DNA from: an uncultured Kiritimatiellota bacterium
GTDB lineage: Bacteria > Verrucomicrobiota > Kiritimatiellia > RFP12 > UBA1067
Direction: 5' to 3'
NCBI GenBank assembly: GCA_934635385.1
Contig: CAKTZI010000009.1
Coordinates: forward strand, 1-64,000
Length of the DNA: 64,000 nucleotides
Shown here: piece after piece, positions 37,100-47,040 of the stretch
Layout: every line of letters starts with the position of its first letter
How positions within the stretch are numbered: the first letter of the stretch is position 1
The notes under the pieces: model-generated
Told to the model about the DNA's origin: nothing
Databases searched by the model: none
What the model saw: the letters and a program-made list of their open reading frames with translations, nothing else
Translations under genes and position numbers: made by a program

Positions 37100-40000
37100 A
37101 TGTCTGACATTGTCATCACAAACGCACGTGTCCACAACCTGAAGGGGATCGACGTCATGATCCCCCGCAACTCCCTGACGGTCGTCACCGGCCTCTCTGG
37201 GAGCGGCAAGTCGTCCCTCGCCTTCGACACGCTCTACGCCGAGGGTCAGCGTCGCTACGTCGAGTCGCTGTCCGCCTATGCGCGGCAGTTCCTCGACCGC
37301 ATGGAGAAGCCGGACGTCGAGAAGATCGAGGGCCTGTCCCCGGCGATCTCCATCGAGCAGCACACGACAAGCGGCAACCCGCGCTCCATCGTCGCGACCG
37401 TCACGGAGATTCACGACTATCTGCGCATTCTCTATGGCTCGGTCGCGACGCCGCACTGCCCGAAGTGCGGCAAGCCCGTCACCCGCCAGTCCGCCGAGCA
37501 GATCGTCGACGCGATTGAAAAGTTGCCAGGTTTGGAAGGTTTGGAAAGTTCGGGAGGTTTGGAACCTCCCAAACCTCCCAAACCCCAGCCAAACCTCGCA
37601 AACAAGCTGAAGATACTCCTTCTCGCCCCGGTCGTGAAGGGCAAGAAGGGTCGCCACGAGGACGTCTTCGCGGCGCTGAAGCGCAACGGCTTCGCGCGCG
37701 TGCGCGTCGACGGCGCGACGTACCTGCTCGAAGAGGTGCCCGAACTCGACAAGAAGAAGGCCCACAACATCGACGTCGTCATTGACCGCCTCGTCTTGCC
37801 CTGTGACCGTACGCGCCTCACCGACTCGGTCGAACTCGCCCTCAAGACGGGTAAGGGCGTGATGAAGGTCGAGGGTCTGGGCGAAAGAAATAATCGAATA
37901 ATCGAATCGTCGAATGATCGAATGGCCGAATTGTCGAATAATCGAATTGTCGAATCGGCGAATGATCGAATGGATAGCGGAGATCCATCTTCTTCACGGA
38001 CGCAAAGTCATTCGACCATTCGATCATTCGACCATTCGATTATTTCCTTCTCCGAACTCAACGCCTGTGTCGATTGCGGACTTTCCTTCGACGAGCTGAA
38101 GCCGCGTTCCTTCTCGTTCAACTCGCCGTTCGGCGCGTGCCCGACGTGCGGCGGTCTCGGCCAGCTCTACTATTTCGACGAAGACCTGATCGTGCCGGAC
38201 AAGACGCTGCCCTTGCGCGAATGCATCCACCCGTGGCGACGTGCGGGACACAACGCGATCATGTACTACAACGCGCTCCTGGAGGAAATCGCGAAGCAGT
38301 CCGGCGTGAAGCTCGACACGCCCTACGAGAAGCTGCCGGTGAAATTCCGCCATGACCTGATGCACGGCTTCAAGGAAGACCTCGTGCTGCCGTGGCGCTC
38401 GGTGGATCGTCCGTTCGAGGGCGTCTTGGCCGTGCTGAAGAAGCGGCTCGACGAAGCCGAGGACGACGAGACGCGCGCGAAGTACGAGGCCTACCAGAGC
38501 TATCGTGTCTGCCCCACGTGCCACGGCGCGCGGCTGAACGAGTTCTCCCGTGCGGCAACGGTCGCCGGCAAGACGATCAGCGAAGTCATGGCCCTCCCCG
38601 TCGGCGAGGCCAAGGCATTTTTCGATTCGTTGAGGGTGGCGATTGGCGCCTCTGACGCGAGCGACGTGAGGGCCAAGAGCGACGAGTCGGCCTCTCGTCC
38701 CTCTCGCCCCTCAGGTCCCTCACGTCAAAAAGAAATTGCGCCACTCAACCTCTCTTCTCTCAACCTCTCGAAACTCGCGGCCCTCAAGGACATTCTCGCC
38801 GAGATCACGCGCCGCCTGCAGTTCCTGCTCGACGTCGGCCTCGACTACCTGACGCTCGACCGTGCGGCGGCGACGCTCTCCGGCGGCGAAATGCAGCGCA
38901 TCCGCCTCGCGACGCAGATCGGCTCCGGCCTGACGGGCGTCCTCTATGTCCTCGACGAGCCGACGATCGGCCTGCATCCGCGCGACAACGAGCGGCTGAT
39001 CGCGACCTTGAGGGGCCTCCGTGACCGGGGCAATACCGTCGTCATCGTCGAGCATGACGAGGAGATGATGCGCGCGGCGGACTGGATCATCGACCTCGGC
39101 CCCGGCGCGGGACGCGAGGGTGGCCAGGTCATGTATCAGGGCGACTTCAAGGGGCTTCTGAAGGCGAAGAGCCTGACGGGCGAGTATTTGCGGGGAAATC
39201 GCCGCATTGCGAACGACCAGGGTGACGCGCGCGACAAGAGCGACGCGAGGGCCTCTCGTCCCTCTCGCCCCTCGTGTCCCTCAAGTCAAAAAGCGAAAGT
39301 CTCTTTCGTCCAAGGCCCGTTTCTCATCCTCTCCGGCGCGAGCGAGCACAACCTGAAGAACATCACCGTCCACATTCCGGTCGGGGCGTTCACGGTCGTG
39401 ACGGGCGTGTCCGGCTCCGGCAAGTCGACGCTGATCGACGAGACGCTGAAGCGGGCGCTGATGAAGCACTTCTACGGCGCGAAGGCCCTGCCGGGCAAGT
39501 ACCGCAAGCTGACGGGGCTGGAGAACTTCGACAAGGTGATCGAGATCGACCAGTCGCCGATCGGTCGCACGCCGCGCTCGAATCCGGCGACCTACGTCGG
39601 CTTCTTCTCGGAGATCCGCGAGCTGTTCGCGCAGACCGAGGCCGCCAAGGCGCGCGGCTACACGGCGGGACGCTTCTCGTTCAACGTGAAGGGCGGCCGC
39701 TGCGAAGTCTGCGGCGGCGACGGCGTGCAGAAGCTGGAGATGAGCTTCCTGCCCGACGTCTACGTGACGTGCGAGCAGTGCGGCGGCAAGCGGTTTAACG
39801 CCGAGACGCTGGAAGTGACCTACGGCGGCAAGAACATCGCGGACGTCCTGGCGATGACGGTCGCCGAGGCGTACGAGTTTTTCGCGAAGGTGCCGTCCCT
39901 CGCGCGCAAGATGAAGACGCTCGTCGACGTCGGCCTCGGCTACATCCAGCTCGGACAGTCCGCGACGACGCTGTCGGGCGGCGAGGCCCAGCGCATCAAG

Positions 40001-40294
40001 CTCGCGACGGAGCTTTCGCGCCGCTCGACGGGCAAGACGCTCTACCTCCTCGACGAGCCGACGACGGGGCTGCACTTCGACGACGTGGCGAAGCTGATGA
40101 AGATCCTGCTGGCCCTGCGCGCGCAGGGCAACACGGTCGTCGTCATCGAGCACAACACGGACGTCATGAAATGCGCGGACTGGATCATCGACCTGGGGCC
40201 GGGCGGCGGCGACAAGGGCGGGCGTCTCGTCTGCGAGGGGCCTGTCCCCACGATCCGCGCCTGTGCCGAATCCGTCACGGGCAAGTTCCTCTGA
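37100..40294 (+). CDS. uvrA: Excinuclease ABC subunit A with four in-frame repeat insertions
   Basis: 1,064 residues against a usual 930-960. Damage-recognition ATPase of nucleotide excision repair. Seen: Walker A GLSGSGKSS (31-39), CPKCGK, zinc site NACVDCG ... GACPTCGG (about 320-350), signature LSGGEMQRIRLA (about 593), DEPTIGLHPRD, second Walker A GVSGSGKST (about 768), second zinc site CEVCGG ... CEQCGGKRF, LSGGEAQRIKLA (about 957) and DEPTTGLHFDD. Extra residues map to four repeat elements at about 142-167, 263-315, 518-544 and 706-732, each in a loop where UvrA families vary, such as just before KLKILLAPVV and before FSE-x-x-AC. All catalytic and zinc residues remain. GAGGAAATG precedes the ATG. 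Confidence 0.95.
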   Translation: MSDIVITNARVHNLKGIDVMIPRNSLTVVTGLSGSGKSSLAFDTLYAEGQRRYVESLSAYARQFLDRMEKPDVEKIEGLSPAISIEQHTTSGNPRSIVATVTEIHDYLRILYGSVATPHCPKCGKPVTRQSAEQIVDAIEKLPGLEGLESSGGLEPPKPPKPQPNLANKLKILLLAPVVKGKKGRHEDVFAALKRNGFARVRVDGATYLLEEVPELDKKKAHNIDVVIDRLVLPCDRTRLTDSVELALKTGKGVMKVEGLGERNNRIIESSNDRMAELSNNRIVESANDRMDSGDPSSSRTQSHSTIRSFDHSIISFSELNACVDCGLSFDELKPRSFSFNSPFGACPTCGGLGQLYYFDEDLIVPDKTLPLRECIHPWRRAGHNAIMYYNALLEEIAKQSGVKLDTPYEKLPVKFRHDLMHGFKEDLVLPWRSVDRPFEGVLAVLKKRLDEAEDDETRAKYEAYQSYRVCPTCHGARLNEFSRAATVAGKTISEVMALPVGEAKAFFDSLRVAIGASDASDVRAKSDESASRPSRPSGPSRQKEIAPLNLSSLNLSKLAALKDILAEITRRLQFLLDVGLDYLTLDRAAATLSGGEMQRIRLATQIGSGLTGVLYVLDEPTIGLHPRDNERLIATLRGLRDRGNTVVIVEHDEEMMRAADWIIDLGPGAGREGGQVMYQGDFKGLLKAKSLTGEYLRGNRRIANDQGDARDKSDARASRPSRPSCPSSQKAKVSFVQGPFLILSGASEHNLKNITVHIPVGAFTVVTGVSGSGKSTLIDETLKRALMKHFYGAKALPGKYRKLTGLENFDKVIEIDQSPIGRTPRSNPATYVGFFSEIRELFAQTEAAKARGYTAGRFSFNVKGGRCEVCGGDGVQKLEMSFLPDVYVTCEQCGGKRFNAETLEVTYGGKNIADVLAMTVAEAYEFFAKVPSLARKMKTLVDVGLGYIQLGQSATTLSGGEAQRIKLATELSRRSTGKTLYLLDEPTTGLHFDDVAKLMKILLALRAQGNTVVVIEHNTDVMKCADWIIDLGPGGGDKGGRLVCEGPVPTIRACAESVTGKFL
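37526..37599. repeat. 9-nt AGGTTTGGA inverted-arm element inside uvrA (insert A)
   Basis: Left arm units AGGTTTGGA, AGGTTTGGA, AAGTTCGGG, AGGTTTGGA; right arm ACCTCCCAA twice, then ACCCCAGCC, AAACCTCG. As 9 is a multiple of 3 it encodes tripeptide repeats, LEG/LES then PKP/PKP. Confidence 0.85.
37889..38045. repeat. TCGAATNN-family palindromic element inside uvrA (insert B)
   Basis: The longest copy: ten octamer units in the left arm (TCGAATAA, TCGAATCG, TCGAATGA, TCGAATGG, CCGAATTG and so on) and ATTCGACC/ATTCGATC units in the right arm, ending CGATTATT. Encodes an eight-residue periodic Asn/Arg/Ser/Glu-rich loop just before the first UvrA zinc module. Confidence 0.9.
38654..38731. repeat. 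9-nt GAGNGAC/CTCTCGTCC inverted-arm element inside uvrA (insert C)
   Basis: Left arm GACGCGAGC, GACGTGAGG, GCCAAGAGC, GACGAGTCG; right arm CTCTCGTCC, CTCTCGCCC, CTCAGGTCC, CTCACGTCA. GACGTGAGGG and CCCTCACGTC pair exactly. About 40 of 44 bases of the right half are shared with insert D, in the same frame (ASRPSRPS). Confidence 0.85.
39218..39293. repeat. Second copy of the CTCTCGTCC element inside uvrA (insert D)
   Basis: Left arm units with GCGCGCGAC, AAGAGCGAC; right arm CTCTCGTCC, CTCTCGCCC, CTCGTGTCC, CTCAAGTCA, then AAAAG as in insert C. Lies between YLRGNRRI and the strand leading to the second ATPase domain. Confidence 0.85.
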
Positions 40295-40314
40295 CCCACG
40301 AGACGGCCCATTTT

Positions 40315-40323
40315 TGGTATAAT
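40315..40323 (+). promoter_or_regulatory. Extended -10 promoter (TGGTATAAT) before C10 protease gene
   Basis: TGG-TATAAT at 40315-40323 in the 57-bp gap after uvrA, with no good -35 box. Followed by AGGAGAAAG and ATG 40352. Belongs to the TTTGNTATWAT set in this window. Confidence 0.6.
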
Positions 40324-40351
40324 TCGGATTATCTTGAATAGGAGAAAGTCC

Positions 40352-43300
40352 ATGAAGCGTTCCGTTCTTTTCATGGCGCTGCTGTCGCTTGTCTTCCAGG
40401 CGTCGGCCGTGCCGGTTACTGTCAACGAAGCCGCGCGTGCCGCGCGCGCGTGGGTGTCGCGCGGCGGTACGCTGGGTGCGCGTCTTGGTGACGCCGTGGA
40501 ACGTGCGGCGACGCAGACGCTACCGAACGGCACGAAGCTCTACTCGGTCAGGATGCGCGGCGGCGGCACGGTCTTCCTCTCCGCCGACACGGAGCGTGAG
40601 CCGATTATCGCGTTCACCGGCGAGACGACAGACGACGAGGCGATTGATTCGGCGAGTCCCCTTTGGGCACTCCTGAGCCGCGATGCGGAAGTGCGTGCGG
40701 CGGCAGTGCCCGTTTCGCCCGTGGCCGCGTCGGCCTCCGCCGCCACGACCGCATCGACCGCCGCCTCGCGTGCGGCCGCCCAGTGGGCGGCCTTGCTCGC
40801 CGAAGGCGCGGCGCTGGAAGACGCGGCGATCCGGCGGCCGTCGCGGACGCACGTCTCCAACCTTGGCGATTTGCGCGCGGGGCCGCTCGTGCAGTCGAAA
40901 TGGAATCAGGACAAGGCGGGCGGCAAGACGTGCTACAACCGCTTCACGCCGGTGCTTTCGGACGGCCAGCACGCCGTCTGCGGCTGTGTCGCGACGGCGA
41001 TGGCGCAGGTCATGCGCTACCACGGATACCCGACGGACTCGGTTTCGCCCGTCACGCGCACCTGCTATGTCCAGGCCGCGTCGCGCGGCCGCGCGTCCGT
41101 CACGAACTTCACGACGCAGGCTGGCGTCTACGACTGGGCGAACATGCCGCTCGTGCCGGCCGCCGGCGTGACGGACGCGCAGTGCGACGCCATCGGCAAG
41201 CTGACGTCGGATGCCGGCATCTCCGTCTGCATGGGCTACGACCTCGGGTCGGCGGGCGGCAGCGGTGCCTTCCTGTTCAACGTCGCGAACGCGCTCACGG
41301 GCGTCTTCGGCTACGCGAACGCCGTCTACTACCAGGCGGCTGAGGTCTCGGCGAACGCGGGCGTGCTGCAGCGGGCGATGTTCTCCAATCTCGACGCGGG
41401 CTTCCCGGTGCTGATGGGCATCAGCGGCGCCGGCGGGCACGCGATCGTCGGCGACGGCTACGGCTACAACGGCGGCACGGTCTACGTCCACCTCAACATG
41501 GGCTGGTCGGGGCAGTCCGACTACTGGTACAACCTGCCGGACATCGACACGACGAGCGGCTATCACTTCACGGTCTTCGACGATCTCGTCTTCAACATCT
41601 TCCCGACGGCGGTGAACGGCGCGGCACAGGCGACGCTCGCGGGCCGCGTGGTGGACGCCTCGACGAATGCGCTCGCGGGCGCGGCGGTGCGCGTCTATGC
41701 GGCGGGCACGACGACCCTCGTCACGAACGGCGTGACGACGGCGAACGGCGTCTACGGGTTTCTCCTGCCGGTTGGCGCGTATGACGTCGAGATCGAGCAG
41801 ACGGGTTGCCCCGTCGAACAGCTGACATCGGTTCGGGCCGCCGAGACGCTTGCGACGCGGCAGAGCGTCAGGGGGTGGATCAACCAGTCCCTCAACTGGA
41901 CAGAGACATACACGGACATCCCTGTCGTGACGAGCGTCGGCAACGCTTGGGGGAACGACGTGCAGGTCGTCGCGCCGTGCGCGCGCATCGTCTTCGGTGC
42001 GGCGACGAACGTCTACGCGACGCTCGACAAGGCGCTGGCGGCGGCGAAGGCGTTTGCGTCCGCCGGCGCGCCGGGCGTGGCAATTGAGATTCTCGATGAG
42101 ATTCCGCTGTCGGCGACGGCGACGATTGACTTTCCCTGCGCGCTGACGGCCGTGGGGACAGACCCCACGGCGATGCCGATTGTCCGCAGCGGCAGCGCCG
42201 CGCTGGCGGTCGCGGCGGACGGGACGCTCGCGCTCTCCAACGTGACGTTCGCCGCGCAGGCCTCGACCGCCGTCACGGTGGCGGCCGGCGGACGACTCGC
42301 GCTCGCGTCGGGCGTGGACTTCGGCGTGCCGTCGTCGGTGGCCGCTGTCTGCACCGCGACGGCGGACGGCTTTGTGCTTGCGGGCGAGCTGACGAACGGC
42401 TTCGCGATTGATTGCGCGGCCGCGCCGGACGTGAACGGCGTCTTCGGCACGGCGGTCTGCGATTCCCTCGTGGCTTCAAACTGCGCGGCGAAGATTTCCA
42501 ACGTCCGCGACACGCTCGGCGAGACGCGCGGCATCGCCGTCGCGGCGGGCGGCAAGACTCTCCTGAAGTGGGGCGAGATCCCCGTGCCGCTGAGCGAGTC
42601 GGCCGGCTACTTCGTGGACGCCTCCGGCGCGACGAACACGGCGGCGCGGCTCGACCGCCTGCTGGAAAAGTACGCGAACATGCAGACGTCCGGCGCGGTC
42701 GGCGCGACGGGCGAGATCGTTGTCCGTAATGTCGCGGGACTGGAGCTGACGAGGCGCGTTGCGGTCACGGGCAATCTGACGCTGCGCGGCGAGACGGCGG
42801 GCGTGACGCTTGGCGCGTTCGGCGCGGCGGCGGGCTTCGACGTCGGCGCGAACGCGACGCTGGCCGTGCGCGATCTCGCGTTTGACGGCTATCGCGGCGA
42901 TTCTCTCTTCCTGGTCAACGGCGGCGAACTGGCGGTCGGCGGCGAAACGTCGTTCACGAACATCGAGGGCACGAACACCTATTCCGGCGCGATTGCCGTG
43001 CTGTCCGGCAAGGCCACGGTCGGCTCGTCCGGCGGCGCGGTCGTCTTCGACGGCTGCGTCAACGGCGCGGCGGGCTCGAAGGGCGGCGCGATTTACGTGG
43101 ATGCAGGCGAGCTTGTCCTGCGCGAGCGCGTGTCCATCATGAACGGACGGACGAGATCCGCTGGTGGCGGCGCGTATGCGTCGGCGAAGGCGTCCGTTCG
43201 GCTTTCTGGACACTTGACGATACGGGACAACGCCAAGGTGCTGCAGGCGAACAGGACGGTCACGAACAACTTCGAATGCGCCGCGTCTGCGACGGTGCAG

Positions 43301-45229
43301 ACGCTGACACTCGACGGGCCTCTGGCGATTGGAAGCGCAGTTGGCGTCTGGTGTCCGCGCGCATCCGCAACGAGCGGCGCCTCCTTCATGGCGGTCGACA
43401 AGGACTTTACGGATCGGCAGCAAGTCCGGACTTCGTGTGCGGCGTTTTCCAGCGACAAAGATGCGGCGCTTGCGGCGGTGCCGAGCGAGGACTACACATC
43501 GCTTCAGTGGGAAAAGGATGACGGCAGCATCAAGCCCGTCGATCCGTCGGTCGCCGTCGCATCCGTGACGGGTGCGAATGGCGTATCTGCCTACTACGGC
43601 TCTTTGGAGGATGCGTTTGGCGTGGTGACGGGCGATGCGACAGTCGAAGTCCTGAGGGATACGACCTTGTCGGACGACGTGACGGTGACGTCGCGCGTCA
43701 CGCTGACGAGCGGCACGGGCGGGCCGTTCGTCGTTTCCCGTGCGGCGCCCTGCCAGTTCTCCGTGCTGACGAACGGTGCGCTGACGGTGCGGAACGTGAC
43801 GGTTTCCGGCGAACTGGACGCTTCGCGCTTCGGTACGGGCCTGCTCTTCGACGTGCAGCACGGCGAACTGACGCTCGGCGACGGTGCGGTGGTGCGGGAC
43901 GTGACGAGCGGCACCGAGCGCGCGGGCGGAGCGATCAAGGTCTACAGGGGCACGCTGACGATGCTGGACGGTTCCGCAATCCGCAACTGCACGAACTGGA
44001 TTGCCGGCAACAGCCGTGGCGGCGCGGTGGCGGCGGACTCGTCTAGCCGTGTGCGGCTCTTGGGCGGCACAGTGGCGGATTGCGTGTCCGATCGCGGCGG
44101 CGGCGTCTACATCGGCAACGAGACGACGGTCGAGATCGGCGGTGGCTTCGTCGCGACGGACAACACGGCGACCGATGGCAGCCTCAACAACCTCTACGTC
44201 GCGTCGAAGTCCACGTTGTTGCTGGTCTCGCCGTTCACCGGTCGCGTCGGCTACGTGCCGGGCGTGACGGCCTCGTCGAACGTCTTTGGCTACGTCGCAT
44301 CGACTTTCTCCGGCACGGCTGCGCAGATCGCCAACTCGGCGCACAACTTCACGCACGACCTGACGGGCGACGTCGGCCTCGCCGTCAAGGGCGACAGCGA
44401 GACGCGGCTCGTCTGGAGTGACGCGCTTGGTACAGACGGCAAGGTCACGGAGAACGGTAAGACGTATGAGCCGGTGCCCGGCGGCGCGACCCTGACGACG
44501 GCCATCGCGGATGTCGTGACGAGCTTCATCTACGATGGCACGGCGAAGGTCTGCCTCTCGTCCGACCACGGCTACGTCCTCACGTGCGTCGCGCAGACGA
44601 ACGCGGGCACATATACCGCGACGGCGACGCCCAAGGCGGGCTTCGCGTGGGCGGACGGCACGACGACGGCGCGTACGATCAGCTGGACGATTGCGAAAGC
44701 CGTCTACGACATGAGCGGCGTTGCGCTCGAGAGCCAGACGTTCATCTACGACGGGCAGCCCAAGTCACTGGCAATCACTGGCACGCTCCCGACAGGCGTT
44801 GTGGTCGCCTACGACGGCAATGGCAAGACGGAAGTCGGCGTCTACACGGTGACGGCGACGTTCACGGGCGATACCGCCAACTACGAGCCGATTCCCGCCT
44901 TGACGGCAACGCTGACGATTGTCGAGAAGGTCGATCCGCCGGAACCCGACCCGCCGAAGCCTGTCACGACGAACACGCCGACGCCGATTGCGTTCCGTGC
45001 GATTGCGCGCGTTTCCGAAACCGAATGGACGCTGGAGATCACGAACCGTGTGCCGTGGTGCCACTACCGCCTCCTGGCGACGGATGACCTGACGAAGGGC
45101 TTCGTCACGACGGGCGCGTGGGAACAGGCGGTGGCGGACGCCGACCCGGTCTGGACGACGAACGTCATCACGACCGGCGGCGCGCAGTTCTGGAAAGCCG
45201 AAGCCAAGGAAGGCATCGTGGGAGAATAA
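40352..45229 (+). CDS. Secreted C10 (streptopain-type) cysteine protease with beta-helix and MBG-like repeats
   Basis: 1,625 residues. Strong ribosome site AGGAGAAAG; TTG 40334 not used. Signal peptide (MKRSVLFMALLSLVFQASA), a Spi/propeptide-like part (20-115), then the C10 peptidase domain (about 165-420): catalytic Cys at about 212 in GCVATAMAQVMRYHGYP and His at about 363 in GGHAIVGDGYGY, followed by VHLNMGWSG as in streptopain. Next a carboxypeptidase-regulatory-like module (about 428-485, LAGRVVDASTNALAGAAVRVYA), a long parallel-beta-helix-like region (about 550-1370) resembling polymorphic outer-membrane adhesins, two MBG-like modules (about 1385-1530) and a C-terminal AQFWKAE tail. Inferred: surface or secreted protease with an adhesive stalk. 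Confidence 0.88.
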   Translation: MKRSVLFMALLSLVFQASAVPVTVNEAARAARAWVSRGGTLGARLGDAVERAATQTLPNGTKLYSVRMRGGGTVFLSADTEREPIIAFTGETTDDEAIDSASPLWALLSRDAEVRAAAVPVSPVAASASAATTASTAASRAAAQWAALLAEGAALEDAAIRRPSRTHVSNLGDLRAGPLVQSKWNQDKAGGKTCYNRFTPVLSDGQHAVCGCVATAMAQVMRYHGYPTDSVSPVTRTCYVQAASRGRASVTNFTTQAGVYDWANMPLVPAAGVTDAQCDAIGKLTSDAGISVCMGYDLGSAGGSGAFLFNVANALTGVFGYANAVYYQAAEVSANAGVLQRAMFSNLDAGFPVLMGISGAGGHAIVGDGYGYNGGTVYVHLNMGWSGQSDYWYNLPDIDTTSGYHFTVFDDLVFNIFPTAVNGAAQATLAGRVVDASTNALAGAAVRVYAAGTTTLVTNGVTTANGVYGFLLPVGAYDVEIEQTGCPVEQLTSVRAAETLATRQSVRGWINQSLNWTETYTDIPVVTSVGNAWGNDVQVVAPCARIVFGAATNVYATLDKALAAAKAFASAGAPGVAIEILDEIPLSATATIDFPCALTAVGTDPTAMPIVRSGSAALAVAADGTLALSNVTFAAQASTAVTVAAGGRLALASGVDFGVPSSVAAVCTATADGFVLAGELTNGFAIDCAAAPDVNGVFGTAVCDSLVASNCAAKISNVRDTLGETRGIAVAAGGKTLLKWGEIPVPLSESAGYFVDASGATNTAARLDRLLEKYANMQTSGAVGATGEIVVRNVAGLELTRRVAVTGNLTLRGETAGVTLGAFGAAAGFDVGANATLAVRDLAFDGYRGDSLFLVNGGELAVGGETSFTNIEGTNTYSGAIAVLSGKATVGSSGGAVVFDGCVNGAAGSKGGAIYVDAGELVLRERVSIMNGRTRSAGGGAYASAKASVRLSGHLTIRDNAKVLQANRTVTNNFECAASATVQTLTLDGPLAIGSAVGVWCPRASATSGASFMAVDKDFTDRQQVRTSCAAFSSDKDAALAAVPSEDYTSLQWEKDDGSIKPVDPSVAVASVTGANGVSAYYGSLEDAFGVVTGDATVEVLRDTTLSDDVTVTSRVTLTSGTGGPFVVSRAAPCQFSVLTNGALTVRNVTVSGELDASRFGTGLLFDVQHGELTLGDGAVVRDVTSGTERAGGAIKVYRGTLTMLDGSAIRNCTNWIAGNSRGGAVAADSSSRVRLLGGTVADCVSDRGGGVYIGNETTVEIGGGFVATDNTATDGSLNNLYVASKSTLLLVSPFTGRVGYVPGVTASSNVFGYVASTFSGTAAQIANSAHNFTHDLTGDVGLAVKGDSETRLVWSDALGTDGKVTENGKTYEPVPGGATLTTAIADVVTSFIYDGTAKVCLSSDHGYVLTCVAQTNAGTYTATATPKAGFAWADGTTTARTISWTIAKAVYDMSGVALESQTFIYDGQPKSLAITGTLPTGVVVAYDGNGKTEVGVYTVTATFTGDTANYEPIPALTATLTIVEKVDPPEPDPPKPVTTNTPTPIAFRAIARVSETEWTLEITNRVPWCHYRLLATDDLTKGFVTTGAWEQAVADADPVWTTNVITTGGAQFWKAEAKEGIVGE

Positions 45230-45236
45230 GCGAATC

Positions 45237-45275
45237 TGAAACTGATCTGAAATCTGAAATCTAAAATTTTCATTT
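45237..45275. repeat. ATCTGAAA-type degenerate tandem before recA
   Basis: Units CTGAAACTG, ATCTGAAA, TCTGAAATC, TAAAATTTTCATTTC just upstream of recA. AT-rich; similar to the stretch at 24633-24690. Possibly an arm of another small element family. Confidence 0.45.
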
Positions 45276-45303
45276 CAAGGAAAACCGAGAAGGCAATCTG
45301 ACC

Positions 45304-46347
<1,044 letters not shown>

Positions 46348-46353
46348 GCGGCG

Positions 46354-47040
46354 ATGGGCGTCTGCCCGCCAACCTCGGCAACGCTTCTGCAGAACTTGGC
46401 CAGCGATTCGCAGCATGCGCGCTGGGGCGAGTTCGTCGCGCGCTACCGTCCGATGATGGCGGCGTTCATGCAAAGCAGCTTCCCGACCCTCGATGCGGAC
46501 GAGGCGATTCAGCAGACGCTGATCGCGCTCATCCGCATCTTCCCGGTCTACCATTATGTCCCGGACGAGAAAGGCTCGTTCCACAATTACCTGACGGGCA
46601 TTCTGCGCCACAAGACCCTGAAGCTTCGCGCAGCCGAAAACCGCGCGATCGAACAGCGACGCGCGCTGTCGTGTGCGGCTTCATTCGGTGCGTCCTCGCC
46701 CTGCGCTTCGTCCGGCGCGGCCTTGTCCTGTGCGGCTCTTGCAAAAGAGCCGTACCCGTCGCCTGCCGCGCCGTCGCGCGCGACTGAAGAAGAGGCCTGG
46801 CGCGCGGCGGTCTTCGAAATCGCGCTTCAGCAATATCTCGCGGACGGCACGGTACAGCCGCGCACGAAGCAGATCTTCACGCGGCTCGCGCTGAACGGCG
46901 AGAAGCCGGAGGCCGTGGCGGCGGCTTTCGGCCTGACGCGCAACGCCGTCGATCAGATCAAGAGCCGCGCGATGACGCGCCTGCGCGCGCTCGTCAAGGC
47001 ATTGGAGCAAGTGGATGATGCAAAGTTCGAGCACAACTGA
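46354..47040 (+). CDS. ECF-type RNA polymerase sigma factor
   Basis: 228 residues. Region 2-like part at about 25-95 (WGEFVARYRPMMAAFM, DADEAIQQTLIALIRIF, GSFHNYLTGILRHKTLKLRA) and region 4-like helix-turn-helix at about 165-220 (RTKQIFTRLALNGEKPEAVAAAFGLTRNAVDQIKSRAMTRLRALV, read in pieces). They are joined by an unusual 45-residue Ala/Ser/Cys/Pro linker (about 108-150) that is low complexity at the DNA level. It begins six bases after recA and overlaps the protein-kinase gene by 26 bases; ECF-kinase pairs are common in Planctomycetes and Verrucomicrobia, so the kinase probably controls this factor (inference). No separate anti-sigma gene is seen. Confidence 0.8.
   Translation: MGVCPPTSATLLQNLASDSQHARWGEFVARYRPMMAAFMQSSFPTLDADEAIQQTLIALIRIFPVYHYVPDEKGSFHNYLTGILRHKTLKLRAAENRAIEQRRALSCAASFGASSPCASSGAALSCAALAKEPYPSPAAPSRATEEEAWRAAVFEIALQQYLADGTVQPRTKQIFTRLALNGEKPEAVAAAFGLTRNAVDQIKSRAMTRLRALVKALEQVDDAKFEHN

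Noticed and set aside
37889..38045. Regular octamer units considered as a CRISPR array
   Set aside because: Units are 8 nt with no spacers, arranged as opposing arms, and no cas genes are present.
46660..46800. Sigma-factor linker considered as another palindromic element
   Set aside because: Low complexity, but I cannot define matching opposed arms beyond a short CGGCTCTTG/CAAAAGAGCCG stem.
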